Positions 23,516 through 33,076 of a stretch of DNA of 64,000 nt are shown in pieces (the first letter of the stretch is position 1; every line of letters begins with the position of its first letter). The position numbers and the translations under genes were made by a program. Under the pieces are notes generated by a model. It was not told the DNA's origin, did no database searches, and saw only the letters and a program-made list of their open reading frames with translations. Source of the DNA: an uncultured Collinsella sp. Lineage in GTDB: Bacteria > Actinomycetota > Coriobacteriia > Coriobacteriales > Coriobacteriaceae. The DNA lies in the NCBI GenBank assembly GCA_934667065.1, contig CAKULD010000004.1:1-64000 (forward strand), written 5' to 3'.

Positions 23516-25078
23516 CTACTTGCCGTCGTCGTCCTCGGCTTCTTCTCTTGCGTAGAGTTCAAGCATGCGACGGCGGTATTCGTGCACGGCGAGCTTGGCG
23601 CGCTCAAGGCGGCGGCGCTCGCGCGGGGTGAGCTTGGACGGGTCGATCTCGTCGCCATAGGTCTTCTCGGCCAGCAAATGGGCGGCGTCAACAATACGAG
23701 CATCGATGCGCTCGCTTGCCGCCTCGGCCGAAAGGCGATCGGCAATGGTATCGATCGTAGGAACACCGTCGAGCGCGCGGCCGTGACCATGCGAGGTCAA
23801 CAACTCGTGCTCGCGCGCGAGCAGGCTCGCCAGGTCGTGATGGGCACGCAGAATATCGAGCGCGTCGGAAGGATGCTCGGCAACTTCTGCCACGGCGGCA
23901 ACCGGCGCGGCATCGACCACGCGATAGAAGAGCTGCGCGAGCAGCGGCATCAAGAACACCGTGATGGCACCGGCGGCAACCATGACCGAGGCAATGTCTT
24001 GCGACAGCGCGCCGGCGTTGACGGCAACGCTCGTCACGGCAACGATGATCGGCAGCGCCGTGGTGCAGTACAGGGCCACGGTAATGCGGCCATACGCCGA
24101 GACATCGCGTGTCTCGGGACAGATGCTCATAGAGACAAGAATGGGAACGGCGCGGATGATGAGCAGCGCCACGATAAATCCCACGAGCAGGCCCGGACGC
24201 GACGCCACGGCCGTCAGGTCGATCTTTGCGCCCGATACGGTAAAGAACACGGGAATCAAAAAGCCATAGGCCAGGCCATCGAGCTTGGTCTCGAGCGTGT
24301 GATTGCCCTCGGGGATGATATAGCGCAGGACAAAGCCAGCGGCAAAGGAACCCAGCACGATATCGAGATCGAAGATGGCCGAGAAAGCCACGAGCGTGAC
24401 CAGGATGAGCACCGTCAGGCGCACGAAGGTCTGCGACGTGGTGTCGGCGCGCTCCTCGACAAACGCAAAGAAACGGCTGCCGATGCGCTTGGAGCGGCTC
24501 GGAACCACGGCCAGCAAAACGCAGACCACCGCAAACAGACCCAAGATCACGAGCGTCTGAATACCAGTGCGCGCAGAGAGCAGCACCGACATGGCAAGCA
24601 CGGGTCCGAGCTCGCCCCAGGTGCCGTACGCGAGAATCGAATCCCCAACGCGTGTGCCGGTGAGCGAGCGCTCACGCATGATGGGCACGAGCGTGCCGAG
24701 CGCCGTAGAAGTGAGGGCGAGCGTCACGGCGATACCGTCGAAGTGACTGACCGAGAACCACGGCGTAAAGCGCACGGCAAGCCAGGCAATGCCAAACGTG
24801 ACAACCCACGTCGCCAAGCCATAGCGCCCCTCGACGCCCGTAATGTTCTTAGGGTCGATCTCAAAGCCGGCGAGCAGGAACAAAAAGGCCAAGCCGAGCT
24901 CGGACACGAGCGAGACCTCGGCGTCCACATGGATGACGCCGAGCATATGCGGGCCCAGCACCGCGCCGAACACGAGCAAAAAGACCGTCTCGGGAACGGG
25001 CTTTCCGGAAATCGCCGAGGCGATAAAGGGGCTTGCGAAGGCCACGAGCGCGATGATGGCGAGCGAAACGAATGCCAT
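23516..25078 (-). CDS. Cation:proton antiporter (CPA2-type)
   Basis: This 520-residue membrane protein has about twelve hydrophobic segments over the first 400 residues and an acidic, soluble C-terminal tail of about 110 residues rich in helices. The repeated inverted organisation, FGAVLGPHMLG, AFLFLLAGFEIDP and ALTSTALGTLVPIM are typical of the Na+/H+ exchanger (Kef/NapA-like) family. It probably exchanges Na+ or K+ for H+ across the cytoplasmic membrane. No RCK/TrkA-N domain is present, so it differs from KefB/C. It is convergent with the SDR gene and divergent from purL. Confidence 0.85.
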   Translation of the reverse strand: MAFVSLAIIALVAFASPFIASAISGKPVPETVFLLVFGAVLGPHMLGVIHVDAEVSLVSELGLAFLFLLAGFEIDPKNITGVEGRYGLATWVVTFGIAWLAVRFTPWFSVSHFDGIAVTLALTSTALGTLVPIMRERSLTGTRVGDSILAYGTWGELGPVLAMSVLLSARTGIQTLVILGLFAVVCVLLAVVPSRSKRIGSRFFAFVEERADTTSQTFVRLTVLILVTLVAFSAIFDLDIVLGSFAAGFVLRYIIPEGNHTLETKLDGLAYGFLIPVFFTVSGAKIDLTAVASRPGLLVGFIVALLIIRAVPILVSMSICPETRDVSAYGRITVALYCTTALPIIVAVTSVAVNAGALSQDIASVMVAAGAITVFLMPLLAQLFYRVVDAAPVAAVAEVAEHPSDALDILRAHHDLASLLAREHELLTSHGHGRALDGVPTIDTIADRLSAEAASERIDARIVDAAHLLAEKTYGDEIDPSKLTPRERRRLERAKLAVHEYRRRMLELYAREEAEDDDGK

Positions 25079-25262
25079 GTGATGCCTTTCTCTTGTTTGG
25101 GCTTCACTGTAGCACCCTCGCCGTCCTCAACGCGCCGCGAGCTGTCGTATCATAGTGAGGTTTACAAACATGTGGCTCAAGGCGACCGCGAGGCTTGCCC
25201 CGCAAACCGACCGCTGCCGCATACCGTACCGTACGCCCAACCGATCAGGAAGGCAGGAACCA

Positions 25263-28200
25263 ATGGTCTCTCGTATCTACGTGGAGAAGAAACCCGGGTT
25301 CGACGTCGAGGCTCAGCAGCTCAAGGGCGAGCTGACCGAGATTCTCGGCATTCAGGGCATCGAGGCTCTGAGGATCATCAACCGCTACGACGTCGAGGGC
25401 ATCGACGAGGAGCTCTTCCGCTCCTGCGTCCCGACCGTCTTTAGCGAGCCCCAGGTCGATGTGACCTATGACGAGCTCCCCGCAAGCGATGGCGCCGTCT
25501 TTGCCGTCGAATTCCTGCCCGGCCAATTTGACCAGCGCGCCGACTCCGCCAGCGAGTGCGTGCAGCTCATCAGCCAGGGCGAGCGCCCCGCCGTGCGCTC
25601 CGCCAAGGTCTATATGATCTCGGGCGACCTGGACGAGGCTGCCATCGAGGCCATCAAGCACTACGTGGTGAACCCCGTCGAGGCCCGCATCGCCTCGCTC
25701 GACCTGCCCGAGACGCTGCACATGGAGACCCCCGAGCCCCAGCCCGTCGAGGTGCTCGACGGCTTCCGCGAGCTCGATGAGGCCGGCCTTGCCGCCTTTA
25801 TCGCCGAGCGCGGCCTTGCCATGGACGAGGCGGACATCGCCTTCTGCCAGCAGTACTTCCGCGATGAGGATCGCGACCCCACCATCACCGAGATCCGCGT
25901 GATCGACACCTACTGGTCCGACCACTGCCGCCACACCACCTTCGGCACCGTCCTGGACGACGTGACGATCGACGACGCCGTGGTGCAGCAGGCTTTCGAC
26001 CGCTACATGGAGATGCGCCACGAGCTCGGTCGCGACGCCAAGCCCGTCTGCCTTATGGACATGGGCACCATCGGCGCCAAGTACCTTAAGAAGACCGGCG
26101 TCATGACCGATGTCGACGAGTCCGAGGAGATCAACGCCTGCACCGTCAAGGTGAAGGTCGATGTCGACGGCGAGGAGCAGGACTGGCTGTTCCTGTTTAA
26201 GAACGAGACTCACAACCACCCGACCGAGATCGAGCCCTTCGGCGGTGCCGCCACCTGCGTGGGCGGCGCCATCCGCGACCCGCTCTCGGGCCGCAGCTAC
26301 GTGTACCAGGCTATGCGCGTCACCGGCGCCGGCGACCCCACCGTTCCCGTGTCCGACACGCTCGAGGGCAAGCTGCCGCAGCGCAAGCTCGTGACCACCG
26401 CTGCCGCCGGCTACTCCAGCTACGGCAACCAGATCGGCCTTGCCACCGGCCAGGTCAACGAGCTCTATCACCCCGGCTACGTGGCCAAGCGCATGGAGGT
26501 TGGTGCCGTCGTGGGCGCTACCCCGGCCAACCACGTGCGTCGCGAGTGCCCCGCCCCCACCGATAAGATCATCCTGCTGGGCGGCCGTACCGGCCGTGAC
26601 GGCATCGGTGGCGCCACCGGTTCCTCCAAGACCCAGAACACCGAGTCCATCGAGACCTCGGGTGCCGAGGTCCAGAAGGGCAACGCCCCGGTCGAGCGCA
26701 AGCTGCAGCGTCTGTTCCGCCGCGGCGACGCCTGCCGTCTGATCAAGCGCTGCAACGACTTTGGCGCCGGCGGCGTCTCGGTCGCCGTGGGCGAGCTTGC
26801 CGACGGCCTGTATGTCGACCTGGACACCGTGACCAAGAAGTACGACGGCCTGGACGGCACCGAACTCGCCATCTCCGAGTCCCAGGAGCGTATGGCCTGT
26901 GCCGTCGCCGACGGTGACGTCGAGGAGTTCATGGGCTACGCCGCCGAGGAGAACCTCGAGGCGACCGTTATCGCCGAGGTTACCGCCGAGCCGCGCATGC
27001 GCATGGCCTGGAACGGTGTCGCCATCGTCGACCTGTCCCGCGAGTTCCTCAACTCCAACGGAGCGCCTAAGCACCAGGTCGCCCACGTCTGCGCCCGTAG
27101 CGTGTGGCAGCCCAGCTGGGCCGGCACCACGCTTGCCGAGCGCATGACCTCGCTCGTCACCGATCTCAATGTCGCCTCCAACAAGGGCCTTTCCGAGCGC
27201 TTCGACTCCACCATCGGCGCCGCGACCGTGCTCATGCCCTTTGGCGGCAAGACGCAGCTCACCCCGAGCTCGGCCATGGTCGCCAAGTTCCCCGTTGACG
27301 GCGAGACCACCACGGCGAGCGCCATGGCATGGGGCTTCAACCCCTATCTGATGGAGGCCGACCAGTTTGCGGGCGCCTACCTGTCCGTGGTCGAGTCCAT
27401 CGCCAAGCTCGTGGCCGCCGGCTTTGAGCACAAGCGCGCCTACCTCTCCTTCCAGGAGTACTTCGAGCGCCTGCGCACCGAGGCCGAGCGCTGGGGCAAG
27501 CCCATGGCAGCAGTACTCGGCGCCCTCATGGCCCAGGTCGACCTGGGCGCCGGTGCCATCGGCGGCAAGGATTCCATGAGCGGCTCGTTTGAGGACGAGG
27601 CCGGCGAGCTCAACGTTCCGCCGACCCTGATCAGCTTCGCCGTTGCCGTGGGCAAGGCCGCCCGCGCCGTCTCCCCCGAGTTCAAGGGCCTGACGCACCG
27701 CATCGTCCGCATCGCCCCCGCCACCTACGGCGAGGACTACCGCCCCGACGCCCAGCAGCTGCTCGCAGCGTTCGACGCCGTCGAGGCGCTCACCGCTACC
27801 GGTGACGCCCTGGCCATCTCCACGCCCGGCTACGGCTGCGGCGCCGAGAGCCTCTTTAAGATGTGCGTCGGCAACCAGATCGGTATCGAGCTTGCCGAGG
27901 ACGTGGACGTGGAGAGCCTCTTCACCCCGCTCTACGGCAGCTTTATCGTCGAGCTCGCCGAGGACGCCGAGCTGCCCGAGGTCGCCGACGGCGTTGTCGT
28001 CGAACCCCTGGGTACCACCGTCGAGGGCTATGTCATCGACACCGGCTCCGAGGTCATCGAGCTCGCCGAGCTCCAGGAGGCCTGGGAGAGCGGCATCGAG
28101 GGCGTCTTCGCCTACCGCAGCGCCGGCGAGACCCCCGAGGTCGAGACCATCGACTTCCGCGCCAAGGATATCCATGTGTACGGTGGCGCCAAGATCGCCC

Positions 28201-29009
28201 GCCCGCGCGTGGTCATCCCCGTGTTCCCCGGCAACAACTGCGAGTACGACAGCGCCCGCGCCTTCCGCGCCGCCGGTGCCGAGGCCGACACCTTCGTGAT
28301 CAACAACCTCACGCCCGAGGCCGTCGCCGAAAGCACCCATGAGCTTGCACGCCGCATCCGCGAGAGCCAGATCGTCATGATCCCCGGCGGCTTCTCGGGC
28401 GGCGACGAGCCCGACGGCTCTGCCAAGTTCATCACGGCGTTCTTCCGCGCTCCCGAGGTCACCGAGGCCGTCCGCGACCTGCTCAAGGCCCGCGACGGCC
28501 TGATGCTGGGCATCTGCAACGGCTTCCAGGCCCTGGTCAAGCTCGGTCTGGTGCCCTACGGTGACATCGTCGACGCCACGCCCGATGCGCCCACGCTGAC
28601 GTTCAACACCATCGGCCGCCACCAGAGCCGCCTGGTGCGCACCCGCATCTCGTCCAATCTGTCCCCGTGGCTGTCGCAGTGCAGCCTCGACGACCCCTAC
28701 ACCGTCGCCATCAGCCACGGCGAGGGCCGCTTTGTCGCCAACGACGAGGTGCTCGCCCAGCTCATCGCCAACGGCCAGGTCGCCACGCAGTACGTGGGCG
28801 ACTACGGCAAGCCGAGCATGGATCTTTCCGTCAACCCCAACGGCTCCGCACTCGCCATCGAGGGCATCACGAGCCCCGACGGCCGTGTCCTGGGCAAGAT
28901 GGGCCACGCCGAGCGTCGCGGCGACAACCTGTACCGCAACGTGCCTGAGCATGTCCCCGGCGATAAGTTCATGCCGATCTTTGAGAGCGGCGTAGCCTAC
29001 TTCGCCTAA
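25263..29009 (+). CDS. purL: Phosphoribosylformylglycinamidine synthase, long form
   Basis: The protein has about 1248 residues from the ATG at 25263 (AGGAAGG upstream). It converts FGAR to FGAM with glutamine and ATP, step 4 of purine synthesis. It has an N-terminal PurS-like part, the AIRS-like catalytic region with YWSDHCRHTTF and HNHPTEIEPFGGAATCVGGA, a second AIRS half (from about 690), and a C-terminal class I glutaminase domain: GNNCEYD, PGGFSGGDE, GICNGFQ (nucleophile Cys1085) and SHGEGRF (His1152). One polypeptide thus replaces PurS, PurQ and PurL. No other pur gene is adjacent and no purine riboswitch was recognised upstream. The antisense strand is open for over 1300 codons, a codon-bias shadow. 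Confidence 0.95.
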   Translation: MVSRIYVEKKPGFDVEAQQLKGELTEILGIQGIEALRIINRYDVEGIDEELFRSCVPTVFSEPQVDVTYDELPASDGAVFAVEFLPGQFDQRADSASECVQLISQGERPAVRSAKVYMISGDLDEAAIEAIKHYVVNPVEARIASLDLPETLHMETPEPQPVEVLDGFRELDEAGLAAFIAERGLAMDEADIAFCQQYFRDEDRDPTITEIRVIDTYWSDHCRHTTFGTVLDDVTIDDAVVQQAFDRYMEMRHELGRDAKPVCLMDMGTIGAKYLKKTGVMTDVDESEEINACTVKVKVDVDGEEQDWLFLFKNETHNHPTEIEPFGGAATCVGGAIRDPLSGRSYVYQAMRVTGAGDPTVPVSDTLEGKLPQRKLVTTAAAGYSSYGNQIGLATGQVNELYHPGYVAKRMEVGAVVGATPANHVRRECPAPTDKIILLGGRTGRDGIGGATGSSKTQNTESIETSGAEVQKGNAPVERKLQRLFRRGDACRLIKRCNDFGAGGVSVAVGELADGLYVDLDTVTKKYDGLDGTELAISESQERMACAVADGDVEEFMGYAAEENLEATVIAEVTAEPRMRMAWNGVAIVDLSREFLNSNGAPKHQVAHVCARSVWQPSWAGTTLAERMTSLVTDLNVASNKGLSERFDSTIGAATVLMPFGGKTQLTPSSAMVAKFPVDGETTTASAMAWGFNPYLMEADQFAGAYLSVVESIAKLVAAGFEHKRAYLSFQEYFERLRTEAERWGKPMAAVLGALMAQVDLGAGAIGGKDSMSGSFEDEAGELNVPPTLISFAVAVGKAARAVSPEFKGLTHRIVRIAPATYGEDYRPDAQQLLAAFDAVEALTATGDALAISTPGYGCGAESLFKMCVGNQIGIELAEDVDVESLFTPLYGSFIVELAEDAELPEVADGVVVEPLGTTVEGYVIDTGSEVIELAELQEAWESGIEGVFAYRSAGETPEVETIDFRAKDIHVYGGAKIARPRVVIPVFPGNNCEYDSARAFRAAGAEADTFVINNLTPEAVAESTHELARRIRESQIVMIPGGFSGGDEPDGSAKFITAFFRAPEVTEAVRDLLKARDGLMLGICNGFQALVKLGLVPYGDIVDATPDAPTLTFNTIGRHQSRLVRTRISSNLSPWLSQCSLDDPYTVAISHGEGRFVANDEVLAQLIANGQVATQYVGDYGKPSMDLSVNPNGSALAIEGITSPDGRVLGKMGHAERRGDNLYRNVPEHVPGDKFMPIFESGVAYFA

Positions 29010-29047
29010 ACCTTTCCCATCGGGTACAATCCCATCGGGTAACAACA

Positions 29048-29084
29048 CCCGCCACCGGCACTCCCGGTGGCGGGTTCTTTTTTG
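29048..29084 (+). terminator. purL terminator
   Basis: CCCGCCACCGG/CCGGTGGCGGG with a 5-nt loop followed by TTCTTTTTT; preceded by a short direct repeat (CCCATCGGGTA twice, from 29017). Confidence 0.9.
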
Positions 29085-29108
29085 CTTCGCGTATGTAGAA
29101 AGGACACC

Positions 29109-30044
29109 ATGGAAAGCCGCAAGCCGTATCTCGCCACCCTGCCCGGACTCATCTTGGGCTGCCTCGTTTGCTGCGCGCTCTGGGGATCGGCTTTTCCCTG
29201 CATTAAGATCGGCTACGCGCTCTTTGGCATCCCGGCACACGATAGCGCCTCGCAGCTGCTCTTCGCGGGCCTGCGCTTTACCCTTGCCGGCGCCTTGGTC
29301 ATTGTCGGCATGAGCGTGGCACAGCGTCGCCTACTCGTCCCGCAGGCGCGCGACCTTAGGCCCATCGTCACGCTGTCACTGTTCCAGACCATCGGCCAGT
29401 ACTTCTTTTTCTACCTTGGTCTGTCGCACGCCAGCGCCATGTCGAGCTCCATCATCGAGGCCAGTGCCAACTTTTTGGCCATCCTTTTGGCGGCGCTGGC
29501 ATTTCGCACCGAAAAGCTCGACGCGCCCAAGATCATCGGCTGCATTCTGGGCTTTTCCGGCGTCGCACTCGTCAATCTGTCCGGCTCGGACGGCACATTT
29601 GGCTTTGCCCTTAACGGCGAGGGTTTTATCCTGGCGTCCACCTTTGCAGGAGCCATGTCCACCTGCCTGATCGGCATCTTCTCGCGCGAGCACGACGGCG
29701 TCTTGCTTGCCGGCTGGCAGTTCTTGGTCGGCGGCCTCGTCCTCACCGCTATCGGCTTTTTGATGGGCGGCGTGCTCTCCCCCACGGCAATCGCCCCCGC
29801 CATCGCGCTCATCGTCTATATGGCGCTTATCTCCGCGGTCGCCTACTCGCTGTGGTCGCGCCTACTTGCCGTCAACCCCGTCAGCCGAGTCTCGGTCTTT
29901 GGGTTTATGAACCCGGTCTTTGGCGTGCTGTTGAGCGCGCTGCTGCTCGGCGAGGGCGCCGGCACGAGCCCCGTTACCGTTATCGTTGCCCTGCTGCTGG
30001 TCTGCGGCGGCATCATCATCGTCAACAAACCTAAAAAGGCCTAG
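29109..30044 (+). CDS. EamA-family (DMT) transporter
   Basis: From the ATG at 29109 (GAAAGGA upstream) the protein has 311 residues and ten hydrophobic segments arranged as two EamA repeats. The first repeat contains CCALWGSAFPCIKIGY and HASAMSSSIIEASANFLAILLAAL; the second ends in GFMNPVFGVLLSALLLGE, the usual conserved segment. The family mostly exports amino acids or metabolites. The substrate is unknown. The gene ends inside its own terminator stem. Confidence 0.88.
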   Translation: MESRKPYLATLPGLILGCLVCCALWGSAFPCIKIGYALFGIPAHDSASQLLFAGLRFTLAGALVIVGMSVAQRRLLVPQARDLRPIVTLSLFQTIGQYFFFYLGLSHASAMSSSIIEASANFLAILLAALAFRTEKLDAPKIIGCILGFSGVALVNLSGSDGTFGFALNGEGFILASTFAGAMSTCLIGIFSREHDGVLLAGWQFLVGGLVLTAIGFLMGGVLSPTAIAPAIALIVYMALISAVAYSLWSRLLAVNPVSRVSVFGFMNPVFGVLLSALLLGEGAGTSPVTVIVALLLVCGGIIIVNKPKKA

Positions 30045-30061
30045 CGAGCTGCGCCTTTTTA
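30033..30061 (+). terminator. EamA gene terminator overlapping its stop codon
   Basis: AAAAAGGC (30033-30040) pairs with GCCTTTTT (30053-30060); the stop codon TAG at 30042-30044 lies in the loop. Confidence 0.75.
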
Positions 30062-30089
30062 GAGAGGGTGTTCGCATACTTTAGTTTAA

Positions 30090-30231
30090 TGGAGTACACT
30101 GTTTCTCGTTGATTTCGTACCGAGTCGCGGCGGCAGACGCCCGTCCTGCCGCAACGCGCCTGGGCATTATGCCGGTGGCCCCCGCAAACGCAAAAGGGGC
30201 GCACGACCAACACTGTCGTGTGCCCCTTTTT
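30090..30231 (+). ncRNA. Possible short transcript between two terminators
   Basis: A TTCGCA / 18 bp / TACACT promoter-like pair (about 30072-30101), a GCGGCAG/CTGCCGC hairpin near 30130-30155 and a strong terminator at 30192-30231 lie within about 150 bp with no ORF. The order promoter-hairpin-terminator suggests a small RNA. The terminator may simply serve the facing GGDEF gene, so this is tentative. Confidence 0.25.
30192..30231. terminator. Bidirectional terminator at the GGDEF gene end
   Basis: GGGGCGCACGAC (30196-30207) pairs with GTCGTGTGCCCC (30215-30226); AAAA and TTTT flank it on both sides. It lies just past the GGDEF stop on the minus strand. Confidence 0.8.
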
Positions 30232-30232
30232 A

Positions 30233-31375
30233 CTAGCGAATCTGAACGCCGGCTTTCTTCTTCTCGGCCTTAACGCAGTAGAGCTCTGCATCGGCGGCGC
30301 GAAGTAAGTCTTGCCAGGTATCGACCCCATCGCCGACCCGCGCGTATCCGATGGACATCCGCAACGAATACGGCACCTCGGCGCGCGCAAGCTCGTCGTT
30401 GATCGCCGCACACAGGCTGATAATCTCCTGCTCCGTCGCCGCCTTTTGAAGCACCACGAACTCATCGCCGCCGTAGCGCGCGATAAAGCCACCAGACACC
30501 GAGCAGACGTCCTTGAGCGCCGTCGCAACAACCTGAAGAGCATGGTCGCCCTCGACATGTCCATAGTGGTCGTTGATCTGCTTAAAGCCGTCGGCATCCA
30601 TCATCAGCAGATACACATCCTTGGCCTGGTCCGCACCCGAGAACAGCGACAGCATATAGGTCTCAAAACGATTGCGGTTATTGAGCCCGGTCAACGGGTC
30701 AGTCGAGATCAGCTGCTCTTGATAGACGATGTAGAGCAGCAGAATGCTCAGCAGTATACCGACACAAAGGCCCGGTATCGAAAACGCCACCTGAAAGGTA
30801 CCGCCCACCAGAGCGGGAACCGCAAAGAAGGCAAGAGTGCGATAAATGGCCTTCTGTTGCAGGCTTTCGACTTTTCGAGCCTGAACAAAGGCATGCAAGG
30901 ACGTATATATGACGTAGCAGTAGCTAACGATAGGTTGAATCATATAAAGCGCACCGCGACGGTATATGCCCTGCGCATCGATATAGAACAGAGCATGTGT
31001 CCAGTAGCTGGTAAACGCCAGCGCGACCACCAATACGGTCGGCAACGTCAAAAGCGCCACCCTATAGGGCGTGGTCAAGAGCTGCGAGCCCTGCATCGTC
31101 TCGGAATAGAAAAACCAAATGAGGCACGCGATGGCGAACAGCGAAAACGAGACCGCATTGGAAATCCAGTTGGCTGAAATGCCCACAGGAGTGCTCACGC
31201 CGTCCGAGAGCGTCCAAATCATATCGAAGAAAATGTAGGCGGCAGAGGTGTAGCCGAGCATGCTAAACAACAGCTGCTGGGTACTCGAGAACAAGGAGCG
31301 GCGGCTTCGTGCGGCAAGCCCGATAAGAATAATCATGCACAGCACAAAAATCTCGATCTTGAGTGCCTTAACCAC
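30233..31375 (-). CDS. Membrane-bound GGDEF diguanylate cyclase
   Basis: The 380-residue protein (GTG start) has six to seven N-terminal hydrophobic segments (to about 220) followed by a complete GGDEF domain: DPLTGLNNR (226-234), MMDADGFKQINDHYGH and the active-site RYGGDEF (GGDEF 302-306), then SIGYA. The intact motif predicts synthesis of cyclic di-GMP. The inhibitory RxxD I-site normally found a few residues before GGDEF is absent (the segment is SVSGGF). The membrane half resembles no sensor I can name. An extended -10 promoter and a structured leader precede it. No EAL or PilZ gene is in the window. Confidence 0.88.
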   Translation of the reverse strand: MVKALKIEIFVLCMIILIGLAARSRRSLFSSTQQLLFSMLGYTSAAYIFFDMIWTLSDGVSTPVGISANWISNAVSFSLFAIACLIWFFYSETMQGSQLLTTPYRVALLTLPTVLVVALAFTSYWTHALFYIDAQGIYRRGALYMIQPIVSYCYVIYTSLHAFVQARKVESLQQKAIYRTLAFFAVPALVGGTFQVAFSIPGLCVGILLSILLLYIVYQEQLISTDPLTGLNNRNRFETYMLSLFSGADQAKDVYLLMMDADGFKQINDHYGHVEGDHALQVVATALKDVCSVSGGFIARYGGDEFVVLQKAATEQEIISLCAAINDELARAEVPYSLRMSIGYARVGDGVDTWQDLLRAADAELYCVKAEKKKAGVQIR

Positions 31376-31465
31376 TAGGTTCCATCCCCTCTATATCCAA
31401 GTGGCCAGAATCGCCCGAGATTCGCTCGGGCAAGAAACACCCCTTAGCCCGCAGGGGTAAGGGGA

Positions 31466-31474
31466 ATAATAGCA
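31466..31474 (-). promoter_or_regulatory. Extended -10 promoter of the GGDEF gene
   Basis: TGCTATTAT on the minus strand (31474-31466), with a weak TTCGGT 18 bp upstream. The resulting leader of about 85 nt contains two hairpins, CCCCTTA/TAAGGGG and GCCCGAG/CTCGGGC. It does not match the cyclic di-GMP riboswitch pattern I know. Confidence 0.4.
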
Positions 31475-31565
31475 GAGCGCCCGAATGACACCGAATAACA
31501 GATGCCGTACGGGCGCTCGGACGGCGTGAATTGCACACGCCGATTTCATTGATTCGAACAGGTGA

Positions 31566-32588
31566 TTACTCGCCGTCGATATCGGTCGCGACAGCTTCCT
31601 CGATAGCCTCGACACCAGCAACCGACAGGTCTTCCTTGCCCTGGCAGAATTTCTTGTCGACCCAGCCGGTCAGGATCGGGGCCATGATCGCCGTGATGAT
31701 GACGGCGGTAGCGATCTGGGCGTACGCAGTGGGCGCAAGCTCGGCATAGCGCGGCGCAACCTCGGCGAGGGCGACCGGCGTGGTCATGGCCGTACCGGCG
31801 ATGGTGGAACAGGCAACAGCAGCCTTGCCGTTGCCGCCGCACAGGCGCTCAAAGGCAAAGGTGATGGGACCGACGATAAAGAGCGTGATGAGACCCAGCA
31901 GGATGCCCGAAATACCGCCGGTGATGAAGCTCGACAGGCTCATGGACGCACCGAGCTGAAAACCGATGACGGCGATCGCGGGATTGGTGCCGGGGACCAG
32001 CAGGTTCTTGATGAACGGGAACAGGTTGCCCAAAACCATGCCGATAACAAGCGGCAGGATAGAGCCAACGATGGTGCCCAGCGGGATGTTAGCGAGACCC
32101 GAGACGCCGAGGATGATCATCGTGACGGCGGGACCGGCCGTAAAGAACAGGATGCCGACGGCGCCTTGCTCGGACTCGTCGCCGAACTCGCCCATGATGC
32201 CCGTATAGAGCGCCATGTTGCAGAACGTGATGCCGCCGATGATGGACACGGAGCTGAGGCCAAGGAAGTTGTCGTTAAAGAAATAGGCCACGCCCAAACC
32301 GAGAGCCGCCGCGACAACAAGCTTGGGGATCAGCACGACGATGCCGGTCTTGATGGCGCCCGGCGTGGACTTAAAGCTGATACCGGCACCCACGAAGAGC
32401 AGGATCGCCGCAACGATGGTATTGGAACCACCGCGGCAGGCAGCCGTAAAGAAGCCGCCGATCTCAAAGACCTGCGGGCAGAAGGTGTTGAGCAAAAGGC
32501 CGACGATCATGGGATAGATCATGATGTCGCCCGGGATACGCGGGACCTTGAATTTCTTTTGCTCGTTGGCGGTTGCTTCCTGTGCCAT
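31566..32588 (-). CDS. kdgT: 2-keto-3-deoxygluconate permease family transporter
   Basis: A 340-residue membrane protein from the ATG at 32588 (GGGGGG five bases upstream) with about ten hydrophobic segments. The opening KVPRIPGDIMIYPMIVGLLLNTFCP and CRGGSNTIVAAILLFVGAGI, and later AVIGFQLGASMSL, are typical of KdgT. Family members import 2-keto-3-deoxygluconate, an intermediate of pectin and uronate breakdown, by proton symport. No kdgK, kdgA or uronate genes are adjacent, so substrate assignment rests on family alone. Confidence 0.85.
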   Translation of the reverse strand: MAQEATANEQKKFKVPRIPGDIMIYPMIVGLLLNTFCPQVFEIGGFFTAACRGGSNTIVAAILLFVGAGISFKSTPGAIKTGIVVLIPKLVVAAALGLGVAYFFNDNFLGLSSVSIIGGITFCNMALYTGIMGEFGDESEQGAVGILFFTAGPAVTMIILGVSGLANIPLGTIVGSILPLVIGMVLGNLFPFIKNLLVPGTNPAIAVIGFQLGASMSLSSFITGGISGILLGLITLFIVGPITFAFERLCGGNGKAAVACSTIAGTAMTTPVALAEVAPRYAELAPTAYAQIATAVIITAIMAPILTGWVDKKFCQGKEDLSVAGVEAIEEAVATDIDGE

Positions 32589-32752
32589 GAAACCCCCCAT
32601 TTCCACTGACGGGACAAAAGCCCACGTCATGCTTTGCTACAGTAAAGTTTGACCATGGTACCAGAAGAAGCAGACCACCTCGGTGAGAAATTCAACAAGT
32701 TGACCTTCGACAAGTTGGGGCGGGACGAGATTCGGTGCCCGCGGCGCCACCC

Positions 32753-33076
32753 CTATATGAGGCTCAAGACGATATAGAGCGCGATGCCCGAGACGCAGCA
32801 CCACAGCATCGACTTTGTTTTGATTGCCACCGCCACGACGCCGGCGGCAGCAACCCAGGGGGCCAGCCCCGGCCAGAGCCCGGCATCGAAGGCACTGGGG
32901 CTCACCAGGTCATTAGCGACCAGTGCCGCAAAGGCGGCGGGCGGAATGTAGCCCAGGGCCTCGGTGACGCGGGGCGACAAGGTCCGCCCGCGTAGAGCGA
33001 ATGCCGGAGCGATACGGAAAAACGCGATGGCTGCCCATGACGACAGCCACAGGACCAAAAACTCGTTAACGGGCAT
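32753..33076 (-). CDS. azlD: AzlD family branched-chain amino acid exporter subunit
   Basis: A 107-residue protein with three to four hydrophobic segments, beginning MPVNEFLVLWLSSW at the ATG 33076. GYIPPAAFAALVANDL and KTKSMLWCCVSGI are AzlD-like. It overlaps azlC by 11 nt, the usual arrangement of the two-component AzlCD exporter. The length matches the family (about 100-110). Confidence 0.85.
   Translation of the reverse strand: MPVNEFLVLWLSSWAAIAFFRIAPAFALRGRTLSPRVTEALGYIPPAAFAALVANDLVSPSAFDAGLWPGLAPWVAAAGVVAVAIKTKSMLWCCVSGIALYIVLSLI

Noticed and set aside
25085..25262. Purine or PRPP riboswitch upstream of purL
   Set aside because: Only ordinary spacer was seen; no conserved purine-riboswitch core was recognised by eye.
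25245..29240. 1331-codon ORF antisense to purL
   Set aside because: A shadow of a highly biased GC3 gene: Gly/Leu/Asp/Val-rich with no domain, while the sense frame is a clear PurL.
31376..31565. Cyclic di-GMP riboswitch before the GGDEF gene
   Set aside because: The two hairpins lack the conserved junction bases of the GEMM class; recorded only as an unassigned structured leader.
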